A stretch of DNA of 16,072 bases from CAVPEW01 sp050247895 (GTDB lineage: Bacteria > Actinomycetota > Acidimicrobiia > Acidimicrobiales > VFJN01), in NCBI GenBank assembly GCA_050247895.1, contig JBFWTJ010000056.1:1-16072 (forward strand), in the 5' to 3' direction. Of the stretch, positions 1 through 7,848 are shown piece after piece. The position numbers and the translations under genes are program-made. The notes under the pieces are model-generated. The model did not search any database and was not told where the DNA came from. It saw only the letters and a list, made by a program, of their open reading frames with translations. Numbering within the stretch: the first letter of the stretch is position 1; each line of letters opens with the position of its first letter.

Positions 1-14
1 CGCTCTTCCGATCT
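1..14. other. Residual Illumina adapter sequence at contig end
   Basis: These 14 bases are identical to the 3' end of the standard Illumina read-1 adapter (CGCTCTTCCGATCT). The UreC reading frame gives independent support. Immediately inside this stretch the protein reads the conserved '...LAAIAGRT', after which urease alpha subunits continue with I/L-H-T and then the histidine-rich HTEGAGGGH segment. Here the frame instead continues Arg-Ser-Glu-Glu, encoded wholly by the adapter bases. It is a library artefact and should be trimmed. The true chromosome sequence begins at about base 15. Confidence 0.93.
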
Positions 15-821
15 CGTCCGACCGGCGATGGCGGCCAGCGTCGACTCGACGTAGCCGGCCTCGTTGAGGGTGTCGGTGTGGATGGCGGCCTGCACGCCGT
101 ACTCGTCGCAGGCCCGCAGGCAGGCGTCGATGGCGGCCGGGGTCGTGCCCCAGTCCTCGTGGAGCTTGAAGCCCGACGCGCCCCCGGCGAGCTGCTCGCG
201 CAGGCCCTCGGCCGACACCGTGTTCCCCTTGCCCAGCAGCGCCACGTTGACCGGCCAGTGGTCGAGGGCCTGGAGCATGCGGGCCAGGTTCCAGGCGCCG
301 GGCGTGACGGTGGTGGCCTTGGTCCCCTCGGCCGGGCCGGTGCCGCCGCCGATGATCGTGGTGATCCCCGAGGCCAGCGCCTCCTCGAGGATCTGCGGGG
401 CGATGAGGTGCACGTGGCTGTCGACGGCCCCCGCGGTGAGGATCCGCCCGTTGCCCGACAGGACCTCGGTCGACGGCCCGATGGCCAGCCCGGGGGTGAC
501 CCCGTCCATGGTGTCGGGGTTCCCGGCCTTGCCGATGGCCACGATGCGCCCGTCGCGCACCCCGACGTCGGCCTTCACGATGCCCCAGTGGTCGACGATC
601 AGGGCGCCGGTCACCACCAGGTCGGGTGCGCCCTGGGCCCGGGTCACGCCCGACTGGCCCATCGACTCGCGGATGACCTTGCCCCCGCCGAAGACGGCCT
701 CGTCGCCGCCGGCGCAGAGGTCGTCGGTGACCTCGACGAGCAGGTCGGTGTCGGCCAGCCGGACCCGGTCGCCGGTCGTGGGCCCGTAGAGGGCGGCGTA
801 GCGCCGCCGGTCGATCTCCAT
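15..821 (-). CDS. ureC: Urease subunit alpha (UreC), 3' part missing
   Basis: Catalytic subunit of urease, a cytoplasmic nickel enzyme that hydrolyses urea to ammonia and carbamate/CO2. About 269 of roughly 570 residues are present; the rest lies beyond the contig end. The protein starts MEIDRRRYAALYGPTTGDRV, which is typical of the family. Visible nickel-site residues are the HxH pair (H136, H138), the lysine that becomes carbamylated (K219, in KLHEDWG), H221 and H248 (in AIHTDTLNE). They match the Klebsiella enzyme numbering with a +2 offset. The HTEGAGGGH segment with a further nickel ligand is lost. The ATG overlaps the ureB stop by one base (TGATG), so translation is probably coupled. 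It is the last gene in the window of the urt-ure cluster. The frame formally runs on to base 3, but bases 1-14 are adapter. Confidence 0.97.
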
Positions 822-1161
822 CAGCGCCCGCCGCCGGCGCCCGGGCCGGTCCCGCCGTCGAGGGGCCCGGCGACCTCGCCCCGGAAGCCCGCCGCGATCC
901 TCGCCCCGGCGAAGGGCACCAGGGGCACCGTCGCCTCGATGCCCGGCTCGAAGCGCCGGGACGTGCCGGCCGGGATGGCCAGCCGGTGGCCGTGGGCCGC
1001 GGCCCGGTCGAAGCGCAGGGCCGGGTTGGCCTCGGCGAAGTGGAAGTGCGAGCCGACCTGGACCGGCCGGTCGCCGGTGTTGAGGACCTCGACCTCCACC
1101 ACGGGCCGCCCGGCGAGCAGCACGGCCGGCCCGTCGCCGCAGATGACCTCGCCCGGGACGG

Positions 1162-1165
<4 letters not shown>
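821..1165 (-). CDS. ureB: Urease subunit beta (UreB)
   Basis: Small structural subunit of urease, 114 residues (the family is usually 100-125), which packs with UreA and UreC in the (UreABC)3 core. It begins V-T-VPGEVICGDGPAVLL and contains the family hallmark VQVGSHFHFAEANPALRFDR followed by AAAHGHRLAIPAGTSRRFEPG. The GTG start is chosen because it overlaps the ureA stop as GTGA and because the first residues align with known UreB N-termini. The C-terminal tail is glycine-rich (GPLDGGTGPGAGGG), as in other high-GC actinobacteria. It lies between ureA and ureC in an overlapping operon. Identification is firm. Confidence 0.96.
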
Positions 1166-1464
<299 letters not shown>

Positions 1465-1467
1465 CGG

Positions 1468-2166
1468 TCAGACCGCCATCAGCTGGGCGAAGGTCTCGGG
1501 GTCGGCGGTGGCCGTGTCGCCCTGGTGCTCGATGCGACCGGCCTCCATGACGAAGTAGCGGCTGGCCTGGCGCAGGGCGAACTCCACGTACTGCTCGACG
1601 AGCAGGATCGACAGGCCCGTCGTGCGGTGCAGGTCGGCGATGGCGTCCTCGATCTCGAGGATGATCGACGGCTGGATGCCCTCGGTCGGCTCGTCGACGA
1701 TGAGGAGCTGGGGCCGCATGACCAGGGCCCGGGCGATGGCGAGCTGCTGGGCCTGCCCGCCCGAGAGGAGCCCGGCCGGCCGGTCGAGCAGCGGCCGGAG
1801 CCGGGGGAACACGTCGAGCGCGTCGTCGATGGCCGACGGGTCGCGCCGTCGCTGGGCCTCGGCCACCACGAGCAGGTTCTCCCGCCCGGTCAGGTGGGGG
1901 AAGACCTGGTGGCCCTGGGGCACGTAGCCGATCCCGGCCGCGGCCCGCCGGGCGGTGGGCATGGCGCCGATGTCGTCCCCGTCGATGCGCACGGAGCCGG
2001 ACCGCAGCGGGAGCATGCCCATGATGGCGTTGAGCAGGGTCGTCTTGCCCACGCCGTTGCGGCCCATCAGGCACACCAGCTCGCCGTCGGGCACGTCGAG
2101 CGACACCCCGAAGATGACCTGGGTCGGGCCGTAGGCGACCTCGACGTCGTCGACCTCGAGCCTCAC
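1468..2166 (-). CDS. urtE: Urea ABC transporter ATP-binding subunit UrtE
   Basis: One of the two cytoplasmic ATPases that power the urea importer; a LivF-like protein of 232 residues. Walker A is GRNGVGKTT (35-43), the Q-loop is YVPQGHQVF (Gln84), the ABC signature is LSGGQAQQ (from 134), and Walker B is LLIVDEP (154-160). The segment right after it, TEGIQPSII, is the specific mark of UrtE and separates it from branched-chain amino-acid LivF. The switch position reads VEQ, as usual in LivF-type ATPases. The start is GTG, overlapping the urtD stop as GTGA. It works as a heterodimer with UrtD beneath UrtB and UrtC. Co-location with ureABC fits urea as substrate. Confidence 0.95.
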   Translation of the reverse strand: MRLEVDDVEVAYGPTQVIFGVSLDVPDGELVCLMGRNGVGKTTLLNAIMGMLPLRSGSVRIDGDDIGAMPTARRAAAGIGYVPQGHQVFPHLTGRENLLVVAEAQRRRDPSAIDDALDVFPRLRPLLDRPAGLLSGGQAQQLAIARALVMRPQLLIVDEPTEGIQPSIILEIEDAIADLHRTTGLSILLVEQYVEFALRQASRYFVMEAGRIEHQGDTATADPETFAQLMAV

Positions 2167-3014
2167 GTCCCCTCCTCCACGCTCTCGGTCCCACCGGCCT
2201 CGGGCACCGCGCCCGACCGGGCGTCGCGCGACCGGCCCAGGTAGACCTCACGCACGATCGGGTCGGCCTGCACCTCCTCGACCGTCCCCTCGGAGAGGAC
2301 CTTGCCCTCGTGCAACACGGTCACTGCGGTGGCGAACCGGCGCAGGAACGCCATGTCGTGCTCGATGACCACGATGGTGTGGTCGGTGGCCAGCTCCCGC
2401 AGGAGCATGCCGGTGTCGATGCGCTCCTGGGGGCTCATGCCGGCCACGACCTCGTCGAGCAGCATGAGCCGGGGCTTCTGGGCCAGCAGCATGCCGATCT
2501 CCAGCCACTGCTTCTGGCCGTGGCTGAGCGCTCCCGCCGGTTCGTCGACCTGGGTGGCGAGGCCGATGCGGTCGAGGACCTCCCGGACCTCGGGCGAGTG
2601 GCCCCGGCGGGCCCGCAGCCAGGTGTGGAAGCGGCGCCGGAACGACGAGGCCAGGTCGAGGTTCTCCCCCACGGTCAGCGCGTCGAAGACCGTGGGCGTC
2701 TGGAACGTGCGGCCGACGCCCTTGCGGACGATGTCGTGGGGCCGCCGGCCGGTGATGTTCTCGCCGCCGAAGCGGATGGTGCCCGAGGTGGGCCGGGTCA
2801 GCCCGGTGATGCAGTCGACCAGGGTCGTCTTGCCCGCGCCGTTGGGTCCGATGACGAAGCGGGCCTCGCCCACGTCGACCACGAAGTCGACGCCGTCGAG
2901 GGCCACGAAGCCGTCGAACACGGCGGTGAGGCCCTGCACCTCCAGGACGGCCTCGTGGTGCCAGGGCGGCGCGGGGTGCCGCTCGGCCGCGGTCGGGGTG
3001 GCCGGGGCGGTCAC
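2163..3014 (-). CDS. urtD: Urea ABC transporter ATP-binding subunit UrtD
   Basis: Second ATPase of the urea importer, LivG-like, 283 residues. The start is set at the GTG that overlaps the urtC stop (GTGA); it gives a roughly 20-residue polar leader (TAPATPTAAERHPAPPW) before the ABC core. Walker A is GPNGAGKTT (56-64), the Q-loop region is GVGRTFQTPTVF, and the signature is LSHGQKQWLEIGMLL (from 163), a wording characteristic of UrtD. Walker B is LMLLDE (183-188), with the H-loop His at about 219 (VVIEHDM). One oddity is that UrtD proteins usually read DEPVAGM after Walker B, and here it is DEVVAGM, a Pro-to-Val change; the catalytic Glu is kept. The C-terminal tail is polar and probably disordered. 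Confidence 0.95.
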   Translation of the reverse strand: MTAPATPTAAERHPAPPWHHEAVLEVQGLTAVFDGFVALDGVDFVVDVGEARFVIGPNGAGKTTLVDCITGLTRPTSGTIRFGGENITGRRPHDIVRKGVGRTFQTPTVFDALTVGENLDLASSFRRRFHTWLRARRGHSPEVREVLDRIGLATQVDEPAGALSHGQKQWLEIGMLLAQKPRLMLLDEVVAGMSPQERIDTGMLLRELATDHTIVVIEHDMAFLRRFATAVTVLHEGKVLSEGTVEEVQADPIVREVYLGRSRDARSGAVPEAGGTESVEEGT

Positions 3015-4213
3015 GCCGAGGCTCCGTCCGTGGCGGCCACCGCGTCGAGCGGCCGGACCTCGGCCGGCACCGCGGCGGCTCCGGGACCCCTCCGCCGGAC
3101 CAGCCGGCCGAGGTTGCGCACGAGGCCGGCGATGCCACCCGGCACGAAGCCGACGACGACCACGAAGAGCAGGCCCTGGAAGTAGACCCAGTCCTCGGGC
3201 CGTGACTCGCTGACCGTGGTCTTGGTCCAGCTCACCAGCAGCGCGCCGAGCACCGCGCCCCACAGCGTCCCCCGGCCGCCGACCGCGACCCAGCAGACCA
3301 TGAGGATCGACGGGAGCACGTTGAACTGGTTGGGCGCGACCAGCCCGATGATCGGCGCGGCGAGGGCGCCGGCCAGGCCGGCCATGGCCGCGGACAAGGC
3401 GAAGGCCAGCGTCTTGATGCGGGCGGGGTCGTAGCCGAGGAACCGGACCCGGTCCTCGCCGTCGCGGGTGGCGACGAGCAGGCGGCCGTACCGGCTGCGC
3501 ACGATCTGGCGGGCCACGACGATCACGACCAGCAGGGCCCCGACGGCCACGAAGTAGAGGAAGTCGATGGTCCCGCTGTCGTACCGGCTCCGGCCGAAGA
3601 CGGTGTTGAAGTTGGTCAGGCCGTTGGTGCCCGCGGTGAGCTGGAGCTGGCCGACCAGGATCAGCGACATGATCAGCGCCGTGGCCTGGGTGAGGATCGC
3701 GAAGTAGGGGCCCCGGATCCGGCGGGTGAAGACGAGCAGGCCGAGCAGGACCGCCACCACGACGGGGATGGCCACCGCCGCGAACGCCGCGAACCAGAAC
3801 GACTCGAACGGCTTCCACAGCCAGGGCAGGGTGTCGTAGTCGCTGTAGAGGGCCATGAACTGGGGCAGCTCGCCCGGCCCGACCTGCTCCAGCGACAGGT
3901 GCATGCCCATCGCGTAGGCGCCCAGGCCGAAGAACACGCCCTGGCCCATGACGAGCATCCCGCCGTAGCCCCAGGCGATGTCGATGCCCACGGCGATCAT
4001 GGCGTAGCAGAGGTACTCGGACCACTGGCGGGTCCGGGTCGGGTCGCCCAGGATCCCGGGCAGGACGAACAGGAAGGCGGCGAAGGCGACGAGCACCAGC
4101 CGGGCCACCCACGGGTTCGGCGAGCCGGGTAGCAGCCGGGAGAGCGGGCTGGTCCGCCGGCCCGGCGGGGCGGAGGCGGCGACGTCGGGCGCGGTGCCGG
4201 TGGGCGCGGTCAC
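3011..4213 (-). CDS. urtC: Urea ABC transporter permease UrtC
   Basis: Inner-membrane permease of the LivM type, 400 residues. A proline- and threonine-rich cytoplasmic N-tail (1-35) precedes multiple hydrophobic segments. The UrtC signature WGYGGMLVMGQGVFFGLGAYAMGMHL lies at about 81-106. The typical UrtC region on substrate-path residues (QLTAGTNGLTNF) and the loop RYGRLLVATRDGEDRVRFLGYD are also present. The GTG start is picked because it overlaps the urtB stop (GTGA) and keeps the whole family core; the open frame continues upstream only as a shadow of urtB. It partners with UrtB to form the membrane channel. The last 40 residues are basic and Ala/Pro-rich, somewhat longer than in typical homologues. 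Confidence 0.95.
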   Translation of the reverse strand: MTAPTGTAPDVAASAPPGRRTSPLSRLLPGSPNPWVARLVLVAFAAFLFVLPGILGDPTRTRQWSEYLCYAMIAVGIDIAWGYGGMLVMGQGVFFGLGAYAMGMHLSLEQVGPGELPQFMALYSDYDTLPWLWKPFESFWFAAFAAVAIPVVVAVLLGLLVFTRRIRGPYFAILTQATALIMSLILVGQLQLTAGTNGLTNFNTVFGRSRYDSGTIDFLYFVAVGALLVVIVVARQIVRSRYGRLLVATRDGEDRVRFLGYDPARIKTLAFALSAAMAGLAGALAAPIIGLVAPNQFNVLPSILMVCWVAVGGRGTLWGAVLGALLVSWTKTTVSESRPEDWVYFQGLLFVVVVGFVPGGIAGLVRNLGRLVRRRGPGAAAVPAEVRPLDAVAATDGASA

Positions 4214-5121
4214 GTGGCCAGGCCCCGGGTGCGGAACGTCACGATGCCCTGCGGGCGGAACTGGAGGAAGGCGACCACGCAGGCGAACACGGCGGCCTTG
4301 GCCAGGCTCGAGGCCGACGTCGAGACCTGGGAGAGGTTGTACTCGATGAACGAGTTGAGCAACCCGATGGCCAGGGCCGCGATGATCGTGCCCCGCAGCT
4401 TGCCCAGCCCGCCGACGATCACCACCAGGAAGGCGTCGATCACGTAGGCGGTGCCGGTGGCCGAGCCGATGGGACCGACGAGGGTGACGGCCACGCCGGC
4501 GACGCCGGCCAGCGCCGAGCCGATGAAGAACGTGCCGGCGTCGATGCGCCCGCTGCGCAGGCCGCTGACGCTGGCCAGGTCGCGGTTCTGCATGACGGCC
4601 CGCATGCGTCGGCCCTGGGGGGAACGGGCCAGGAACAGCGAGACGAGGGCCACGACGGCCACGACCAGCGCCATGATGAACAGCCGGGTGTGGGGCATGA
4701 CCACCCCGGCCAGGGTCCAGGTGCCCCGCAGCCACGTCGGCGCGACGACCTGCACGTTCTGGGCCCCGAAGATGTCGCGGGCCGCCTGCTGGAGGATCAG
4801 CGACACGCCGACGGTGACCAGCAGCGTGTCGAGCGGGCGGCCGACCATCCGGCGCAGCAGGACCCGTTCGAGCACGAGGCCCATGAGGCCGGCGACGACG
4901 AAGGCGACCGGGATGGCGACGACGAAGGCCAGGCCGAGCGATCCGGCCAGCACCCCCGTCTGCAGGGCGTAGGGCACGTAGGCCCCGGCCATGATGAACT
5001 CGCCGTGGGCCATGTTGATGATGCCCATCTGGCCGAACGTGAACGTCAGGCCCAGGGCGGCGACCATGAGGATCGACGCCAGGCTCAGCCCGACGAAGAC
5101 CTGCTGGAGGAACGTTTCCAA
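4210..5121 (-). CDS. urtB: Urea ABC transporter permease UrtB
   Basis: Inner-membrane permease of the LivH type, 303 residues from the chosen start. The family hallmark GLTFTFGQMGIINMAHGEF starts near residue 24, and later NRDLASVSGLRSGRIDAGTFFIGSALAGVAG matches the UrtB permease loop. A TTG at 5119-5121 is taken as the start: homologues begin just before this point, and a purine-rich Shine-Dalgarno stretch (GGAGGGGG on the minus strand, about 5132-5139) sits 10 bases upstream. An in-frame ATG at 5196 would add 25 unconserved residues and would place the urtA-urtB hairpin inside the gene, so it is less likely. The C-terminus QFRPQGIVTFRTRGLA is typical of UrtB. Confidence 0.93.
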   Translation of the reverse strand: METFLQQVFVGLSLASILMVAALGLTFTFGQMGIINMAHGEFIMAGAYVPYALQTGVLAGSLGLAFVVAIPVAFVVAGLMGLVLERVLLRRMVGRPLDTLLVTVGVSLILQQAARDIFGAQNVQVVAPTWLRGTWTLAGVVMPHTRLFIMALVVAVVALVSLFLARSPQGRRMRAVMQNRDLASVSGLRSGRIDAGTFFIGSALAGVAGVAVTLVGPIGSATGTAYVIDAFLVVIVGGLGKLRGTIIAALAIGLLNSFIEYNLSQVSTSASSLAKAAVFACVVAFLQFRPQGIVTFRTRGLAT

Positions 5122-5160
5122 GGAGCCTCGACCCCCTCCACTCGTGGACGGACGGTCGGT

Positions 5161-5197
5161 GGTGGGTGGGCGCCTGCTGCAGGGGCGCCCACCCACC
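5161..5197 (-). terminator. Perfect 14-bp hairpin between urtA and urtB
   Basis: Bases 5161-5174 are the exact reverse complement of 5184-5197, with a 9-base loop, giving a very stable GC-rich stem. It lies in the only real gap of the urt-ure operon, 14 bases after the urtA stop and upstream of the urtB ribosome site. There is no U-tract, so it is probably not a simple intrinsic terminator. A partial terminator or a 3'-end stabiliser for the urtA message is more likely. That would give more binding protein than membrane parts, a pattern known for binding-protein operons. The structure is seen directly; its function is inferred. Confidence 0.65.
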
Positions 5198-5210
5198 CGA
5201 CCGGGTCAGG

Positions 5211-6488
5211 TCAGGAGATGCCGGCGGCCTCCTTGGCCGCATCGCACTCGCCCGTGGCCAGGCCCGACGCCCACTCGTAGTCGTCGAGGCAGGGGTCCGG
5301 CTCGATCGGCCCGTCGGAGGCCCAGACCTCGTCGATGAGGCCCTCGCTGTTGACGATGCCGATCCGGGCGGTCTTGGAGATGTGCTGGTTCCAGTCGCTG
5401 ACGGTGATCTTCCCCTCGGGGGTGTCGAGGCTGATGCCCTTGGCTGCTTCCTTCACATCGTCGACGTCGAAGGAACCGGCCTTCTCGGCGGCCGCGGCCC
5501 AGATGTAGACAGCGTTGTAACCGGCTTCGATGGGGTCGGCGGTGACCCGCTTGTCGCCGTACTCGGCCTTGAAGGCGGCCACGAAGTCCTCGTTCTCGGG
5601 CGTGTCGGTGCTCTGGTAGTAGTTCCAGGCCGTGTAGTGGCCCTCGATGTTCTCGAGGCCGATGCCGGTGATCTCCTCCTCGGCGACCGACACCGAGATC
5701 GTCGGGATCTCGTCGGGGCCGGCCTTGGGTGCGAGCTCCTTGAAGAAGGCCACGTTGGAGTCGCCGTTGAGCGTGTTGAACACGATGTCGGGCTTGGCCG
5801 ACACGACGTTCGACACGATCGTCTGGACGTTCGTGTCGCCGAGCGGCAGGTAGTCCTCGCCCAGGATCGTCATGTCGTTCGCCTCGGCGTAGGCCTTGAT
5901 GATCTTGTTCGCCGTGCGGGGGAAGACGTAGTCGCTGCCGACCAGGTACACGTCGGTCAGGCCCTCTTCCTTCATGTAGTCGAGGGCCGGGATGATCTGC
6001 TGGTTGGTGGTGGCGCCGGTGTAGAAGATGTTGGGCGACGCCTCCAGGCCCTCGTACTGCACCGGGTAGAAGAGCAGGCCGTCGTTGCCCTCGAAGACCG
6101 GGAGCATCGCCTTGCGGCTGGCCGAGGTCCAGCCGCCGAAGACGACGGCGACCTTGTCGGTGTTGAGGAGCTTCTCGGCCTTCTCGGCGAAGGTCGGCCA
6201 GTCCGACGCACCGTCCTCGACGACGGCCTCGATCTGGCGGCCGAGCACGCCGCCGGCGGCGTTGATCTCGTCGATGGCGAGCTGCTCGGCGTCGACCACG
6301 GCCTTCTCGCTGATCGACATCGTCCCGCTCAACGAGTGGAGGATGCCGACCTTGACCGTCTCGGTCTCGCCGCCGGACTCGCCCTCCGAGGCCGTGCCGC
6401 CGTCGTCGTCGTCGCTCCCGCAGGCAGCCACGAGCAGCGCCCCGGCCGTGAACAGGCCAACCCACAACCTTCGATGCCCCAACCCCAT
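5211..6488 (-). CDS. urtA: Urea ABC transporter substrate-binding lipoprotein UrtA
   Basis: Extracytoplasmic urea-binding protein, 425 residues, first gene of the cluster. It has a short basic N-region, a hydrophobic stretch and the lipobox LLVAAC with Cys23, followed by an acidic Asp/Gly/Glu linker (24-45), so it is a lipid-anchored secreted protein. The mature part begins TVKVGILHSLSGTMSISE and has the UrtA fingerprints VVFGGWTSASRKAMLPVFE, LLFYPVQYEGLEASPNIFYTGATTNQQ and YVFPRTANKI. These separate UrtA from amino-acid-binding Liv proteins and from the amide sensor AmiC. The ATG is supported by the signal peptide and by an AAGGGG ribosome site six bases upstream (minus strand). A strong hairpin follows the gene. 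The protein probably delivers urea to UrtBC. Confidence 0.96.
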   Translation of the reverse strand: MGLGHRRLWVGLFTAGALLVAACGSDDDDGGTASEGESGGETETVKVGILHSLSGTMSISEKAVVDAEQLAIDEINAAGGVLGRQIEAVVEDGASDWPTFAEKAEKLLNTDKVAVVFGGWTSASRKAMLPVFEGNDGLLFYPVQYEGLEASPNIFYTGATTNQQIIPALDYMKEEGLTDVYLVGSDYVFPRTANKIIKAYAEANDMTILGEDYLPLGDTNVQTIVSNVVSAKPDIVFNTLNGDSNVAFFKELAPKAGPDEIPTISVSVAEEEITGIGLENIEGHYTAWNYYQSTDTPENEDFVAAFKAEYGDKRVTADPIEAGYNAVYIWAAAAEKAGSFDVDDVKEAAKGISLDTPEGKITVSDWNQHISKTARIGIVNSEGLIDEVWASDGPIEPDPCLDDYEWASGLATGECDAAKEAAGIS

Positions 6489-6622
6489 GAAATGCCCCTT
6501 CTTTCGGTCAACTTGACGGGCGAAACGTAGGAAGGGGCGGTTTCCCGGTCGTCTCCCCGATGTGGATGCGAGGGAAACTGTGCCTGACTCGAACCTTGAC
6601 GCCACCTGGCCCGCTCCTTGTC

Positions 6623-6638
6623 CCGGATCCGGATCCGG
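6623..6638. repeat. 16-bp perfect palindrome (overlapping BamHI-like units)
   Basis: The sequence CCGGATCCGGATCCGG equals its own reverse complement and contains the hexamer GGATCC twice. It lies mid-way in the urtA / DUF1801 divergent spacer. It could be a dyad operator or chance in GC-rich DNA; no matching second full copy was noticed in the window. Confidence 0.4.
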
Positions 6639-6700
6639 CCGGGGCGGCCGCGAAGGTCCGCCGGGGCAGATGAGACCGCAGCGGCCCGGACGTCGTACTG

Positions 6701-6718
6701 GCGGGTCGACGGACCCGC
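6701..6718 (+). other. Short hairpin in the leader of the DUF1801 gene
   Basis: GCGGGTC (6701-6707) pairs perfectly with GACCCGC (6712-6718) around a four-base loop. The stem ends 7 bases before the AGGAGG ribosome site (6726-6731). It may stabilise the leader or limit read-through; no T-run follows, so it is not called a terminator. Confidence 0.35.
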
Positions 6719-6735
6719 GGAGGGCAGGAGGCACG

Positions 6736-7092
6736 ATGCCGAGCGAGGAGATCGACCAGTACCTGGCCGAGCTGGACGAGCCCCGGCGGGCCACGCTGGC
6801 CGCGCTGCGGCGCTCGATCCTGGCCGTGGTGCCCGACGCCGAGGAGGGCCTGTCCTACGGCATGCCGGCGTTCAAGGTCGGGGGCAAGGCGGTGGCCGGC
6901 TTCGGCGCGTTCAAGCGCCACCTGAGCTACCTGCCCCACAGCGGCCACGTCCTGGCCACGCTGGCCGACGAGCTCGACGGCTACGAGCTCTCCAAGGGCG
7001 CGCTCAGGTTCCCAATCGACACGCCCCTCCCCGACGCCCTGGTCGCCCGCCTGGTCACCGCCCGCCTGGCCCAGCTCGGCCTCGCCCCCTAG
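6736..7092 (+). CDS. DUF1801 / YdhG-like small protein
   Basis: Small soluble protein, 118 residues, of the DUF1801 family (YdhG/CyaY-like fold). Family features seen are the N-terminal PSEEIDQYLAELDEPRRATLAALRRSILAVVPDAEE, the core LSYGMPAFKVGGKAVAGFGAFKRHLSYLPHS, and the C-terminal pattern ELSKGALRFPIDTPLPDALVARLV. Some relatives are annotated as iron chaperones, but the biochemical role is not well established and nothing here proves iron binding. The ATG follows an AGGAGG ribosome site at a spacing of 4 bases, which decides the start. It is read away from urtA and converges on the unrecognised gene at 7117. A second, different DUF1801 protein is encoded at 8251. Confidence 0.88.
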   Translation: MPSEEIDQYLAELDEPRRATLAALRRSILAVVPDAEEGLSYGMPAFKVGGKAVAGFGAFKRHLSYLPHSGHVLATLADELDGYELSKGALRFPIDTPLPDALVARLVTARLAQLGLAP

Positions 7093-7116
7093 CGCCCTGC
7101 TCGGCGCGCCCGGCGA

Positions 7117-7629
7117 TCAGGTGTCGAACTCCGGCTCCCACCCGCTGGGCCCGTAGGCCGGACGGTCGGCACTGATCTCCTCGCCGGCCCACTGGCCCAC
7201 CGATCTCGCCGAATCCAGGGCCGAGGCGCGAGACCCGTCCCACTCTCGCGTGCTGCAGGCCACGCCCAAGGGGAGGTCGAAGACGAGCAGGGTCGTCCCC
7301 CGCGGCGTGAGGCCACGGCGCGATCGCAGGGCGGCCAACGCCTCGTCCCGCCTGCGGACGCTGAGTCCCCCCGTCCGGAGGAGCTCGTCGACGAGGACCT
7401 CGGCGACCTCCCGGGCGAGGGCGGGATCGGTCTCCTCCAGCGGGGCGAAGGTCGCCGCGTCCCAGTCCGCCTGCCATGCCCGCTCCTCCTCCGAAGGCGG
7501 GTCACCCATCCGCGTCACCGCCCACAGCGCGATCTGCCCCTCCGGCAGGACCACATCGGTCCGGACCTCGGAGGTGTACCTGATACCGCTGTCGGTGCGA
7601 CGACGCTTGCCAGGACCCCGCCATGTCAT
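7117..7629 (-). CDS. Hypothetical protein, unrecognised, 170 aa
   Basis: No family was recognised. From the ATG at 7629 the protein starts MTWRGPGKRRRTDSGIRYTSEVRTDVVLPEGQ. It is soluble-looking, with no signal peptide or membrane segment, and has a basic N-terminus and an acidic, tryptophan-containing middle (ERAWQADWDAATFAPLEETDPALAREVAEVLVDELL). It ends in a Trp/Pro-rich tail. The open frame continues upstream to 7827, but that part is proline/arginine-rich and looks like a shadow, so 7629 is preferred; a GGGGA stretch just upstream is a weak ribosome site. Codon third positions are strongly G/C and the frame is intact over 170 codons, which supports a real gene. It converges on the first DUF1801 gene (24-base gap) and diverges from the GntR gene. 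Confidence 0.6.
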   Translation of the reverse strand: MTWRGPGKRRRTDSGIRYTSEVRTDVVLPEGQIALWAVTRMGDPPSEEERAWQADWDAATFAPLEETDPALAREVAEVLVDELLRTGGLSVRRRDEALAALRSRRGLTPRGTTLLVFDLPLGVACSTREWDGSRASALDSARSVGQWAGEEISADRPAYGPSGWEPEFDT

Positions 7630-7848
7630 GTCCCCAGTCTGCAGGTGCCCATGGCACTCCCGAGCAGCATTTCGAGCAGGGCCGGGGCGGATCCCGCTGC
7701 TCCCGACCCGGACCCGGACGCGGCCGACGGCGCTCCCGGATCCTGACGCCGGCACGCGGCGGGTCGGTCGGGACGGGCGGCCGGGCGAACCCGCCTCAGC
7801 GGTCGAGGAGGGCGCAGGCGGCGGCAAGGATGCCGCGGCCTGACCGGC
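7630..7848. promoter_or_regulatory. Intergenic region between the hypothetical and GntR genes
   Basis: This 219-base divergent spacer has no convincing gene. A short dyad, GTGCC-CAT-GGCAC (7645-7657), lies 16 bases upstream of the leftward gene and could be an operator for the neighbouring regulator; that is speculation. The part next to the GntR gene is extremely GC-rich, with repeated GACCCG / CCCGGA words and no clear ribosome site or -10 box. Confidence 0.3.

Larger units (their letters stand above)
6489..6735. promoter_or_regulatory. Divergent intergenic region between urtA and a DUF1801 gene
   Basis: This 247-base gap must hold promoters for the urea cluster (leftward) and for the DUF1801 gene (rightward). 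The 130 bases next to urtA are clearly less GC-rich than the rest. They include a small inverted repeat GTCAA-C-TTGAC (6507-6517) just upstream of the urtA ribosome site and a TACGTT box on the minus strand (6524-6529), a weak -10 candidate with no good -35. No site fitting the spacing of a GlnR box could be made out. The half next to the DUF1801 gene contains a 16-bp palindrome and a hairpin, listed separately. Confidence 0.4.

Noticed and set aside
6489..6622. GlnR box or guanidine-type riboswitch upstream of urtA
   Set aside because: GAAAC- and GTCAA-like words occur, but not with the six-base spacing of GlnR sites, and the conserved ACGAGG / ACGGG-type elements of guanidine-I riboswitches could not be found on the minus strand.
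7645..7657. GTGCC-CAT-GGCAC dyad as a proven GntR operator
   Set aside because: The arms are only five bases and such dyads are common in GC-rich DNA. It is mentioned only as a possibility in the intergenic entry.
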